From Adineta steineri (lineage: Eukaryota > Rotifera > Eurotatoria > Adinetida > Adinetidae), in the NCBI GenBank assembly GCA_905250115.1, contig CAJNOI010000027.1:205479-269478 (forward strand): a stretch of 64,000 nt of DNA. The letters are read 5' to 3'. Numbering within the stretch: the first letter of the stretch is position 1; the number at the start of each line of letters is the position of its first letter. This document shows positions 38,911 to 51,167 of the stretch, piece after piece. The notes below the pieces were generated by a model, which was not told the DNA's origin, did not search any database, and saw only the letters and a list, made by a program, of their open reading frames with translations. Made by a program: the position numbers and the translations under genes.

Positions 38911-39568
38911 TTTCATGAAGTAAATAATGATATTTCTTTTCTCGATAATACAAAATGAGTCAACTTATATCTGTTAAACGTCGTTTTGTTAACTTTTTTT
39001 CCTCATAAAATCTATGTCCATTCTACCTCAGCAATTTAGTCAAACAATTAATTTCATGAGAATATCATTAGATCAACAGAAAATACGTTCGGAGCAAATA
39101 ATCTATTAGTATAATATAAGCCTGCATATAATTAAACAACAATAACCATGTTTTGATGAAATCAGTTTTTTGATTAAATTGCTGAGGTACGGCGGACATG
39201 AGTTTTTGAGAAGAAAAATATTGACAAAACAACTTCTAACAACTATCAGTCGACTCAGTTCTTAATGCTGATTCCAAACATGCTATTAGCTTTGCATCAG
39301 GTCCCATTCATTCGACTGAAATTAGCAGACTTCAATACCAAATCAGGACGAGAAACTTGCATTTGGTCTTCCACAATTTAAAATGAGAATGAAACACCAA
39401 AACAAGCTGACAAAATAGGTTCTTTCTATTTTTTATACAAAAACTATTTACTATTTCTGTATTTTTACAAATCTTCCGAGAGAAAAATTATATAGAAATT
39501 TGAATTTACATTATTCTTCCACTGAATCTTTTGCAGATTACAACAACAACTTAACATTCTTCTAAAAT

Positions 39569-39794
39569 ATGTCTTCAACTCACGCACATGCAACTGGTGA
39601 TGATATTGGTGTAGAAGCGACGGATGAACGTAATGATGATATTGGTGTACAAGCGACAGATGAACGTGGTGATGATATTGGGGAACTGATATGTGAAAAC
39701 ACACAAACAACTGACGGTCAAATTGTTGAAGGAGCAATAGATGGACAAGGTGATGGTATCGCTGAACTGGTGTATACAGACGATTCAATTAGTA
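39569..39794 (+). CDS. Possible small gene or exon with 12-residue tandem repeat (doubtful)
   Basis: An ATG at 39569 opens MSSTHAHATG followed by a 36-bp unit repeated twice and a partial third (39599-39634, 39635-39670, 39671 on), encoding DDIGVxATDERx, then an acidic tail (GQGDGIAELVYTDDSI). A donor-like A|GTAAGA occurs at 39792. A T-rich acceptor at about 39880 would add only NK and a stop. Composition differs from the surrounding noise, which is the only support. Could be a fragment of a larger acidic repeat protein. Function unknown. Confidence 0.3.
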
Positions 39795-42123
39795 AGATGA
39801 TTTTTAATTTATTAATGGCACATAATAATATAAGATTAATTTGCGAAGTCCTCGTAATCATATCGCTTTTATTTTCATAGATAAATGATAACCAACAAAG
39901 AATTAAAACTGGTTTTTGTCCAGTAATACACATTATTCAACAATATCTAAATAAGAAAACAATATGATTATTAGAGTAACATGTACAAAATTCACTTTGT
40001 AGTATTTTAGTAGTACATTTGACTGAAAAATAACTTAACACTTTTATTAAATAACCATAATTCTATTAGAAGTCAGTTAGAAATATATTAAACGGTATGC
40101 TTTAATTTTTTGTATAGAAAGATATAGAAAAACATTGACTTCTTATAACATTCTGTTAAGAAACATGTGTTATATATAGTACAATAGACAGGTTTAAAAA
40201 GTAATAAGATTTCAATACATGATAAACGTATCTAACGCGAGTTATTTATCTGATTTTGAACAGCTTACCATTCAGATAATGTTTTTATGACCAGCTATTT
40301 ATTCATTTAATCTTGAGAAACTTCGTTGATCATTATATTTGAATATAATTTGAGATAAAATACTTGAGCATTAATTCATGTTAAAGCATTTGAGTAAGCT
40401 TTTTAAAATGCTTATCCAGATTTTTACATTGCATTGCCATGTTATAAATAAGTTTGTAGAAGATAGAACAACATTCTATAACAAATAAACAAAATCCAAT
40501 AAAAAAATATAGAATGTATCATAGAGAATATTTAGTAAAAACGAAATATAATATTCTAAGCAGATAAAAATATCCAGATAGCGTTCATATATATTAGTCA
40601 TCGCTGTCATTTGAGTATCACAATATTCGTTCAGAAGTTAACGGGAAATACCAAAACACTCCTCAAAAGCTTCACTATTATATTTTAGATGCACATTGAA
40701 TATAGAAAAGCTAATTTAACTTTCAAAATACATCAAGATATTATAACAAAATAATTTTTCAACATGTTTTTTTGATACAGATGTTACTTTGTGTATTCTG
40801 CTCACAAAAGTTTTCGTGTTTTATGGATTATTTGATAGAATAGAATAGAACAGAAATAATAATACAGTAGAAAATTGGAATATCTTCACTATGATCTAGT
40901 CAAGTAACTAGTAACAGAAGCTTATTAAAAACTGTTTATATAGATTGCGTAAACACATATTAATATTATATGTATCATTATTAATATGACTAACAAAATT
41001 CTATTAGTTGCTTACTACAAAACAATACGTATAAAATAGGCTACGGAGAATTTTTACTTTTTTTTCATCCAATAATCAGAAAAAAACAATCAAAATACAA
41101 AAAAGATAAATGTTATAATATGGATGTACATAAAGGGATTTTTTGCAAAACAGATGAATAAAAATTCAACGGTTATATCATTTAGAATAGAATAGTCAGA
41201 TATGTGAAACTGAACTTTTAAAGAAAATTTACGATTTGATGTTTACAAGATTTTAATTATATACTTTAGCTGTCGACAATGACTTAATTATAAAAGTGAT
41301 TAGTTTTGAAAAGTTGCTCTATATGCATCATTATAGTGCCATCTACCGATTTTTGTCATCTCTTCTTATTACACTCATAACTAACGATTAAAAATTTAGG
41401 CTATAACGATTTTGAACTATAAAGTAATTTAAAGTTACCGTATATTCTGCATAATAGTTTTTTGTAAGGACTCTCTTACGATCTTCCATCCTGAAGATAT
41501 CAAGAAGAAAACGCGTAAGGAAGAAAACGTACGAACACGATTTTGATTTTTTGATTTATATTATCGTTTGCCCTTATTCTATTAAGTTACTAATAGAATT
41601 CGATACTATCAGTTTGGGATTTTTCTCTCTTTTTCATTATAATCTTTTCTTTCCTATATTTTTATGACTCAAATTTGATGCTTAGATAAGTTCGAAGTTG
41701 AAATTTGTGGATGTAAAAGATGAATATAATTCTCATATCTGTATCCATTCGACAATAAAGAGCTAAATATTAAATTCGACTTTGATTTTTGCATTTCTAA
41801 TTATTCTCGTAAATCCAGAAAATCTTTAAACTCTACAGAGCTCCGTTATCTCTAATACTTAAAAGCGTTATTTATCTATGATGTATACATGAGACAAAAC
41901 TTTGAATAGGGCTTTATAAATTGTCAACAGACCATCTGATTTATTTCTACTGTAATTAGTATGTTAATTTTTTGTTTTACTCTGTCAATATTATCACTCT
42001 TGAAATAAAAAAAAAGTATATGTTACAAGATATGTTTCTAGTTGTTTACGGATAGTAAAGGATACTGCAGACTCTTTCATGTAAAAATTTATGTAACTTA
42101 AAGATGTAATAAAAAAATATTAT

Positions 42124-42272
42124 TATTTTGAGCTTTACAAGCGAGCAAACATCATATATGTATTTTAATGAAATTGTAGGAGTTATTTCACATTAAAGTT
42201 ATTTTAACAAGATGAAATACATGAAACTTCATTAAAATACATAAGCTTGATGCCTTTCAAAGGTTGAAAATA
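42124..42272. repeat. Short foldback (hairpin) repeat, about 150 bp
   Basis: Imperfect inverted halves: ATATGTATTTTAATGAAAT at 42156-42174 faces CTTCATTAAAATACATA at 42226-42242, and outer arms (TTTTGAGCTTTACAAG and its diverged complement CTTTCAAAGGTTGAAAA) extend the pairing. Probably a small MITE or remnant. Confidence 0.55.
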
Positions 42273-43261
42273 TAACACCTTGTTTTTCGCCAAATCTTTA
42301 AATTTACATAAACTTTTATATGACCTTCTGAATATTTTTGATGTTTAAAGTACACCTACTTTTTATCGTTGACCAGGCCGTATTGTAACTTCCATTAATT
42401 TGTAAAAGTATTGCGTCGTTATGAGCTGTTCATGATCTAAAAAGAATACATTTATAATTTAATGAATAAATGCGTTATCGCTCCTTTTGGTTCTTTATCC
42501 CTCTTCTCAAAAAACAAGAATCATTCTTATATTCACTCCTTAAATACTTGACGATATCAGTAGTACGTGAGGAAACGAAAGAAAATCAGCATTCTTTATG
42601 GCAAGAGATATATCATGCGATAACAAAATGCGTTAATAAATTGTTTTATTTTTCAATATTAAAATTTAAAAATATCTCAAGTTTTGATATTTAATAAACA
42701 CGCTCTAAACATGTATCCTTAGAAGAGAAATATGATGCAGCGATATGAAAATAATAGTTAAATACAAAATGTGTACCAATTTTGACTTTGTAGAAATACA
42801 GAAAATCTTGAGTTTCGAAAAAACACGTTTTTCAGTCTTACTATCTCCCGAAATATATTTACTACATTTAAAAGGTATTTTATGATGAAAGTTACAACAA
42901 GGAATAATACAAAATCATGATAATATTTATGCAATAAACTCATAAATATCTACGACAATGATTCTGATATAGAATTTTGGTGTATGTCTGAATCAAAGAA
43001 CAAGAAACTAATGTAAATCACCGAAAAAACAAAATTAACTGATTTTAAATCGCTTCCCTCCCCGCATTTCACCAATATATCGTTAAAAAAAAGTTGTATA
43101 GTTAGTTACAATATTCTAAATCAGAAAAGTATTGTATTATCATGTGCATGACGAATAAAATCATATTTAGAAAAAAGTTGTCCGAATTACCTATTGAAAC
43201 TTGACTTTTTCGTAATTTTTTCAAAAAAAGATAAATTTTACATGGGTGTTTATTTTTAGCA

Positions 43262-43530
43262 AGATATCAAGCAGAAAAGAACAAATGAATAATAAACTAT
43301 ATGTAAAATCAAACTGATTAAAAATCTTCCAAACTATTATATTGTTAGCTGATTTCTTTATACGTGTATTGCTAGTATCTAGTCAGAACACATAAATATA
43401 AAAAAGACATTTATAAAATCTTTGTGGATAGCACAAATATTAGGTAATTTGTAAAGTACTATAAGAACTTTCAATTATTTATCATTAATATACAGAAATG
43501 ATAGACGTTTCAGAAGGTTTTGTTTCAATC
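43262..43530. repeat. Diverged block V, inverted copy of 57229-57500
   Basis: Read on the minus strand, this segment matches 57229-57500 over most of its length (for example GTATATTAATGATAAATAAT, AGTTCTTAT.TACTTTACAAAT, TTATATTTATGTGTTCTGA). Non-coding in both places. Confidence 0.65.
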
Positions 43531-44041
43531 ATCATGAAATGTATTAGTTAAAAATTCATTCAACCTATTTAATTAGATTTTAAGAGTTTGTAATCGTTTG
43601 ATGTCTTTATTATATATAACCATTTATACGGAGGAAAAAGATCTTTTTCATTCATTCTATTACGACTTTAATCACTGTTTTCATTTTGATCAAGTTAGAG
43701 CAATTTTTTCACTCGGTATTATTATTGTAGTAAAAGATGAAAATCAAACAAAGTACGAAAGAAAAGAAGAAAGATTAGAAATCTACATTTCGGTCTAATA
43801 AAAGAACAAAATGTAACATGATAAATCTTTACGAGGAAATACATAAAAATAATGATCTCGTAATTACTACAGAGGAAACTATAGTTCAATCACAGTCATT
43901 TTCATAAAATTAAAACAAATTCATAAATAATAAAATAGATAATTGTCTTTTTCTTTAGTATCATTGGCATTACTGAATCCGAATCCACTGACTACACACA
44001 ATGGAAACGTAATGATTGGTAAGATTTGTTTTACGCACAAA
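43531..44041. other. Spacer with nothing recognised
   Basis: AT-rich spacer between inverted block V and the MITE-like element. One open frame starting near 43598 has no coding features that I recognise. Confidence 0.4.
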
Positions 44042-44800
44042 ATTCAGGATTGACCGACATTTACCCGCAGACATTTGCGCACACGACACTTACGCGCACG
44101 AGTCTTGCGCGTATAAACACTTGTGCGTGAATTGAGAAAAAGATGACAAATTATTTTTTTCTTGAATTTGATTTGGATTATGAACGAGCGCAAATTTATG
44201 CTTAGCTGCTGATAAAAAATACTTCTCAATTTCAAAAAATATATCGATATAAACTATTAACAGAGATAAATAGTATTTATTTACAATAAACAAACAAATA
44301 CCCAAAGTGATCAATGATTGAGAATAAAGAATGTAATCATTCAAAAATTAAACACTGCTCTGGCTATTTTAAAATAGTCGTTTGTAGAAACAGTATGAAA
44401 TTCTTTCACCATGTTTCGTATTCGAAGATCAATTTTTTTATATTCTGTGCGTTAGTCTTTGCCTTTGACTGGTTTTATAAGAGACATTTATGTCTTCGAA
44501 AATACTAAAATAATACACACATATATAGATGCTTTGTCTTTATACTTTTATATGATATGTTTTGTCTAGTTTTAATATCATTTTGATGCAAAAAGCAAAT
44601 TTAATGTTAAAATTAGATCATCTTTTGATTCTCATTAGAATCTTCTATGTATTTTCTTAATAAACCAATCTCACTAACAAAATATTTTTATTTCTGTTAA
44701 TATATATGAGTAATGGAATCAGATGAGAACAGAACGAAAAAAACAATTTTTGCGCGCGTAAGTGTCGGCGCGCTACTATCGTGCCACAAAAATCCTGAAT
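44042..44800. mobile_element. MITE-like element, about 760 bp, with CpG-rich ends
   Basis: Inverted ends ATTCAGGATT (44042-44051) and AATCCTGAAT (44791-44800). Subterminal arms on both sides are rich in CGCGCAC/TTACGCGC (left about 44060-44125; right about 44752-44785), including a shared GACACTTACGCGC. These CpG-rich ends contrast with the AT-rich interior. No transposase frame. CAGGATT ends are compatible with a hAT-type element, but I see no clean target duplication. Confidence 0.6.
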
Positions 44801-45420
44801 CAGTAAGAAAATTGAAGGACAAAATTCCATGTTTACTCACTGCTGTTTGAACTGCATTTTTTATTTACACAATCGAACGAAAGAAAATGAATTAGAATTA
44901 TAATGCTACGTAGTACTATTCAAAGAATATTCATTTGTAAAAAACGCAGGGTTAAAAGAGCGTAGAACTCTAGTTTTAAAAGTAACTTTATTCTTTCTGT
45001 ATGATGAAAAACATCATAAACCTCAATCAAGAGGGAAAATAATGTGTTCTCGTTGTCTATCTATCCTAATTATTGACAAATGAACATATGTTCATATAAG
45101 TTACTGTATACATAAAAATATCTGCTAGTTTCTCGTAATATCTTTCGCTAACATGCAATAGAACGGACATTTTATACTCACAATTTGTTCATTACTTTGA
45201 TGATGATGATAAGTGATCATGGGTGTTCCTCGTTGGATACTAAAACTGAAACTAACATTAATTAAATAAATCTAACTACAAGATACAACAAACTTATACT
45301 TCTCGTGTTTTGCACTGAAGACACAAGCATCATTGTTGTATTCTGAGAATAGATTCAGCTGTTGAATCCATGTATTTCCTCAATTCAGACATCTTTATAA
45401 TATACATATATGTCTGTGTT

Positions 45421-45520
45421 AGGGGTGTAATTTTATTTTTATTTTGAAAATAAAGATAAAGATTTACTTTCTCTTTATTTTGAAAGTAAAGATTAAGAAA
45501 TAAAAATAAAGTAACACCCG
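45421..45520. repeat. Small palindromic MITE, about 100 bp (GGGTGT ends)
   Basis: Starts AGGGGTGTAATTTTATTTT and ends AAAATAAAGTAACACCC, with internal inverted copies of AAAGTAAAGAT-type motifs, so almost the whole unit can fold on itself. A related end (GGGGCGTTACTTTATCTTTA) begins the foldback region at 57508. Confidence 0.6.
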
Positions 45521-45560
45521 TACTCTGTATGCCATATTGATTGAACAATCAAATTGGTCT

Positions 45561-45852
45561 TCTGAATGTATGATTATTTTTTTTATACACGGTATAGAAG
45601 TAGCTATGATTTATTTATCGCTGTATGTAGTTTTTAGACTTCACTAGTTCCTTATAAGTTACAATATAAAAGATGTGATTTTTTTTCTATCGGTTTCTTC
45701 CAATCTCTGAATGTATGATTATTTTTTTATACGCGGCATATAAGCAGCTATGAGTCATTTATGGCTGTAAGTAGTTTTTAGACTTCACTGAATTTTTACA
45801 AGTTACAATGTAAAAGCTGTGATTCCTTTCTTCCTTTCTTCCAATTTCTGAA
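45561..45852. repeat. Tandem duplication, unit about 146 bp, two diverged copies
   Basis: Copy 1 (about 45561-45706) and copy 2 (about 45707-45852) both start CTGAATGTATGATTATTTTTT and share TATAAGCAGCTATGA-type, GTAGTTTTTAGACTTCACT and GTTACAATnTAAAAG segments in the same order. Non-coding. Confidence 0.7.
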
Positions 45853-46829
45853 TAGTTTAGTTATTCTGTTACGAATCTGTACAATCTCTAAGTTACTTTT
45901 TCTTCTATTCTGAGTTCGTTTTTGTTTGTTCATTATTCTTTCTCCATTTCTTTCACCGAAAAATAACATACAACACGAATATTTCATTTTCGGAGTATTG
46001 CTCTTTACATTAAAATATACACTTCATTCGTTTGAAGGACAGACTGCTTTTTCTATTTTTGACAATTTTTATTCATGAAAAAAGAGTGACGGGCTTGTGG
46101 CATTACTCATTTCGGTCCGAAAAACCTGTAATTCTGTCCCTGAATACATTTACATTATATTGTATAATAATTAAGAGAAATTATACACTTACGTGACTTG
46201 AAAGAAATGAATGGATATTCATAATAATACTTCTGTACATAATTGCTTTCGATGAAAAACTGAATTTTCTATTCTATCTACCAACATTTTTTTACGAAGT
46301 TTTATCATAAGTATCTTCTATGTGATGTTAATCAATATAATTCTTAATTTAGTATATTAAACTACATTAACTAGGAGGATCTAGTTTTATCCAAAAATGT
46401 TTATATATTTCGATTCTTTAATAGATCTTATTATTGTAAATAAAAAGAAAAATCTTTTTGTTAATAATACTCGAATGACGACAAATGTGAGAAAATATTA
46501 ACGTGTTGTATCATATGAGTAAAGTTAAATTAAACCAAATAAAAAGCGAGTTGATTTCTTTTTTACTTTATCTTGAAGCAGGTCTTCCTATATTATTAAT
46601 TAAAGGAAAAAAATGATGTATACGTTTTATTAACAGTTTTTCTAATTCATAGTATTAGATTTAGTTACTTGAGAGATTTGTATGCTCGGTAGTGAATAAC
46701 TTACCAGGATCTTTTTATTTATCATTACTAAAATAAATGTCTAAATATAAGTTAAAAGCACTGAAATGATCATTAATGTTAATATGATAGACTTCTTAAC
46801 ATAATAAAAATAGTTGTTAAATAGAATAG
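45853..46829. other. Gene-poor AT-rich stretch
   Basis: No coding exon, repeat boundary or RNA gene recognised. Confidence 0.4.
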
Positions 46830-48476
46830 ACATTTTTTATCGATTGTTGAAAAAGTTTATCATGCAGTATTGTTACAGTAGATTTGAGAAAAAAAAGTTA
46901 GTCTACTCACTATTACCTCTACTCATTCATTTTGTTTCTTATTTTACCTTTCTTTTAGGTTCTACTTCTGCAAAATAAAAAAATGCAACCACATATAAGC
47001 GTATAAGTGATATACCTTTTTCGAATCAAATATGTTAATTTAACGTTCAAAAAATAACATCTTCAAACATTCTGTTTCATTTTGTTAAATCTTTGGTGCT
47101 ATTTTTATGAGTATGATAAAACTATAATACAATCATTGCACCGACATTTTCACTTTTGTAATCTTTCTATTTTAATCTTGATTTAGAATAAAAATAAATA
47201 AAAATTCATTGATTAAAAATCAACATAAAATCATTATATGACAACAAATGTTGCTCTCATGTTAATTTTTAATCAATAAATTTTTATTTATTTTCACTTT
47301 TACAATTTTTATATTTTAATCTTGCTTTTTAATAAAATTTGTCGACTGAAAATCAATATGAGAGCAACTTTTTCTGTCTTATCTTGATTTCACTATAATG
47401 ATTGTTAGGGTTATCATTGCTTCTATTCTAAGAAGCAAATATATGTCATTAATAGTTATATAACTGAAATTTTTGCATAATATTTAATGTACTATCATTA
47501 AACTGAATCCATTAATTATTGTCTTTATTACTGGAACATAAACAATCATATTCCCCTACCTAAAATACATGACACATCTTATTTTTGCTATTATTTCTGT
47601 TTAACTCATTCAATTGATCTTATATTTATACCAAAGACACATTTCTTGAAGGTGTGGGTGCGGATATTCTATTTCATCCACACTTCACCCACATCCTTTT
47701 TCATTCTGCTTGTGAATCTCTGAATATCAATCCATAAACCTGCTAACCAAACATTCAGTAGCATAAGAAACTCAATTAAATGTTCAATAAAAATAACAAT
47801 TAGTTGAAAAAGTCAATACTTCGATGCTGATCATGATTCTGATTGAAGTACACATATATAACACCTTCATCAATATCATTAAAATCGTTTTTTGTGCTTG
47901 GGATAGTGTTGTTATATTGTAAAACTCCGTCAAGATCAAGACATACTGTAATATGAATGAAAGATAATATTAATAATAAAACAGCTATTTCAACAGTTGT
48001 TGCATATGCAACACTCTTTTCCGATTTAACATATAATTAAAACGATCAATAAATACTACTCTTTAGAGTTGACTTGATATCCATTGATAACATTCTCATT
48101 GTAATGTTTACTCTTTCAATCGATATTTAATTTTTTTTCTTGAACTGATAGAAAAATGAACTGAATGAAATAGAAAATATTTCGTATTGAATTGTAAACA
48201 TGATTATGTGTTTGAAAGATGATTTCTCATTAATAGATTTGTTGATCTTCATTTTTTTTTCTATCAAAAGGTACTAAAGGATAGTTGTTTTTCTTCTCTT
48301 TCGAAGCGTATGTAACCGATTCTTATGACATTTTTGTAAATATTAAAGTCGTGATAGAATGAATAAAAAAGACATATTTTCCTTCGTATCAATGGTTATA
48401 TATAAGAAAGACATCAAACGATTACAAATTCTTAAAATATGATTATATAGGTTAAATAAATTTCTAGCTAATACAT
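46830..48476. repeat. Diverged duplicate block X, copy 1 (partner 55650-57228)
   Basis: Direct copy of 55650-57228. Shared anchors in order: ATTACCTCTACT, AGTGATATACCTTTTTC, ACATGACACATCTT, CACCCACATCCTTTT, GATGATTTCTCAT, and ATTTCTAGCTAATACAT at the end. Copy 1 carries an extra hairpin of about 130 bp at about 47190-47300 (inverted ATTAAAAATCAACAT / ATGTTAATTTTTAAT). Copy 2 carries a different small insertion at about 56705-56780. Non-coding in both places. Confidence 0.75.
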
Positions 48477-49018
48477 TTTATTTGAGATGTGAAACAGTAG
48501 CTGCTTATATAACATGTTAGCAAAGGACTGAATGGAATAACCCAAACGGATCTCATATATTGCTGAAAAACCCCACGAAGGAGAGAGAGAACGAACATAT
48601 GAATAATACCTATACTCTGATTCATCTTACGATACATTGTAAATACGTACCATAAGACCTTCCATAAGTTGTTCAAACGATTTTCAATTCTTTATAGTTG
48701 AATATGCTCAATAAAATTTGTTTTTGAATAAGAGAAAATTTATAAATGAAATAAAACCAATTGTATTATTTATTTTTAAGCAAATATCTTTTACTGAAAA
48801 TCAATAATGAAATTCATCAGATGTTATCCATCATATTTTAGTTATAAGCATAGAAGAATTTGATGAAATTTTTATATATGGAATATGCTTTTGAATTCCT
48901 CAATTGAAGAACATTGTAAAGAAAGTATTATAAGAAACTCAAGTGCTCTCTATTTATACATAATATTACCTGGAATAATATTCTATTAATATTCTGATCG
49001 ATATATATTATCGATTGA
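48477..49018. other. Spacer with nothing recognised
   Basis: AT-rich spacer between block X and the next foldback element; no gene or repeat recognised. Confidence 0.4.
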
Positions 49019-49408
49019 CTGTAAAAACGCTGAAAGAAAAAAAGTCGATGCAAAATATATCGAAAAATAAATATCGAAGTCATTTTGGTCGAAAATTTCT
49101 GAATGTTATCATCAAACTATTGATCTTCTCGTCTTAATATTATTCACTAAACTTTCACTGATTAGTAAGTCATTTGATCTAATAAATTATTGTGTAAGCA
49201 AATGCTCTAGAACAACGAGAAACTGAGATAACAAGGGTATGGGTATGGTTTTGTATTCTTCTGCCACTCACATCCTCAAAACTTTCCTGTCTAACAAAAA
49301 GTTTTAAATCTTATTCTTTCGATGCTGTTTTACTTCGACATATTTTTTTCAACATTTATTTTTCGACGTTCATGGCGTCGACATTTTTTCTTTCGGTCTT
49401 TTTACAGC
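49019..49408. repeat. Foldback element, about 390 bp, with about 65-bp inverted arms
   Basis: Left arm from ACTGTAAAAACGCTGAAAG (49019) through CGAAAAATAAAT (about 49071) is matched on the opposite strand by the right arm ending at 49408 (complement reads GCTGTAAAAAGACCGAAAG ... CGAAAAATAAAT). The arms are about 80% alike over about 60 bp. The middle contains GGGTATGGGTATGG. No coding frame. Confidence 0.65.
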
Positions 49409-51167
49409 ATACCATAGTATCTTGATCATCACATTTTTTTATATCATAAAACAGCTTCAAAATAGAATAGTTTTGATTTATATTTCTTTTTTTGACTTAA
49501 CACAATAATACAAGATAGTTTTCATAGTAACACATATGTATATAGTTTATTATATGTACCTTGAACTCTATACAAACACACATTCAGGGTATGTTAAAAC
49601 ATTGAATACTAATATGTTTCCATACGTGCAATGCGTGCATACATACATATGTTCATATTAAATTATAAATCCTTTCCATATCGATAGATATAACATATTT
49701 TATATTTTCGTTGAAAATGACATAAAACATATGTAGTGATTGTATAGGTCATAGATTTGACATATACTGTCTTGAATATATTGTAATTATAAAAGAATAA
49801 TCTCGTTTATTTTAGTTATTATACAGCACGTTGTTCTTTTCAACTAAATTAGTTTTTGTTCTTAATCTCTTACCTCAAGAAATTTCATTAATATTGTATG
49901 TTACGTTTCAACTTCCTTCTATTTTTTTTTCGTTCCCGTTATACAGTAGATATTATATTTTTTTGTTTATTGATATACTGTTACGCTTAAATGGATTATT
50001 CATTGATATGAAGGCCTATTATTTTAAAGATATTACCATCCTACTAGTAGTAAATATATTTCTTCAATTTATGTAGAAAATGATGAAATTCTTTATATTG
50101 TGTCTTATACTTTTTTAATCAATAAATGCATTTGTGTAACAGAGCGAAAATAATATTTTATGATATTTATTAGTCACAAAAGCATTTAATATAAGAGAAA
50201 CTTGAAGAAATGTCGTATTTGATCAATTAGCTGGAAAAACACTTGTAAATAAAAATTGCTTAGTAATTTAAATATTTTAAATGAATTATTTATGATAAAT
50301 GATTAGATATAATTGATTAATCCTTTGAGTCCCGACTTTTTTTTCGCAAAATTTCGAATTTTTCATAAGAAACTAAAATATAATCTTTATTTCTTTACAA
50401 AACAATTATATTTTTGTGTCAAAGATTATTAGTAGTTCATTTTGATATGGTAGTTCTTGAAGCAATCAACAATACATAGAAGTACATTGCAATCGGAACA
50501 AATATAACGTGAATTACGTAGAATATTGTGGTATGTGCAAACGATGTATTTTTTTAGAGGATGTTTTGATTGCAATGTTTGTAGAATAAGTAAAGAGAAA
50601 TGTTAAGCGGTCAGACGAGTAGAAGAATCTTGTGTAAACGGTCTTTCATTAATAGTCCGCACTTTGCCAAAACTCTTCTAATTATTTCGAGTCGAAAATC
50701 AAGCAGGTAGAAAGAAATATTATTATGCATTTTGTAAATAATAAATATATTGTATACTACCATATCCCAAATACGAAAAAAAACTGATTTTATCGAAGTG
50801 CATTAAAGCAAACACATGTGTGCGTTGTCATACAGAGCGAAGGAAAACGGACAGAGCATATATATGTAATATTGACAAGTAGATAGGAAGGAAAGAAGGA
50901 TTATATTGGTGTAATATCACTTAATAAACAATAAAAAGATGTTCTAAACAATTAAAGAATATACTACAGAGGTCTTTACCAAAATAGATGGTATCCGAGT
51001 TTCGCTCGACTACGAAATGCGATGCGAAGCAGGAAATCAAACGGTGAAAAAAAACCACCAAAAGAATATTCACGATGAATAACTATTTGATCAGTATTTC
51101 ATTATATATAAACAGAGCCTTTTTGTAGATAAAACAGGGTACTTTATTGGTGACAAATTTTAACACA
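49409..51167. other. AT-rich spacer with one orphan transposon end
   Basis: No exon seen up to the LRR gene. At about 50990-51036 a 47-bp stretch (GGTATCCGAGTTTCGCTCG then ACTACGAAATGCGATGCGAA) closely matches the left end of the element at 53633-53680, so an orphan element end or an old excision scar lies about 130 bp upstream of the LRR start. Confidence 0.5.

Larger units (their letters stand above)
38911..43260. other. Gene-poor AT-rich stretch
   Basis: About 4.3 kb with two recognisable items, listed separately: a short ORF with 36-bp tandem repeats at 39569 and a hairpin-forming repeat at 42124. Otherwise low-complexity AT-rich sequence with no supported exon. Confidence 0.45.
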
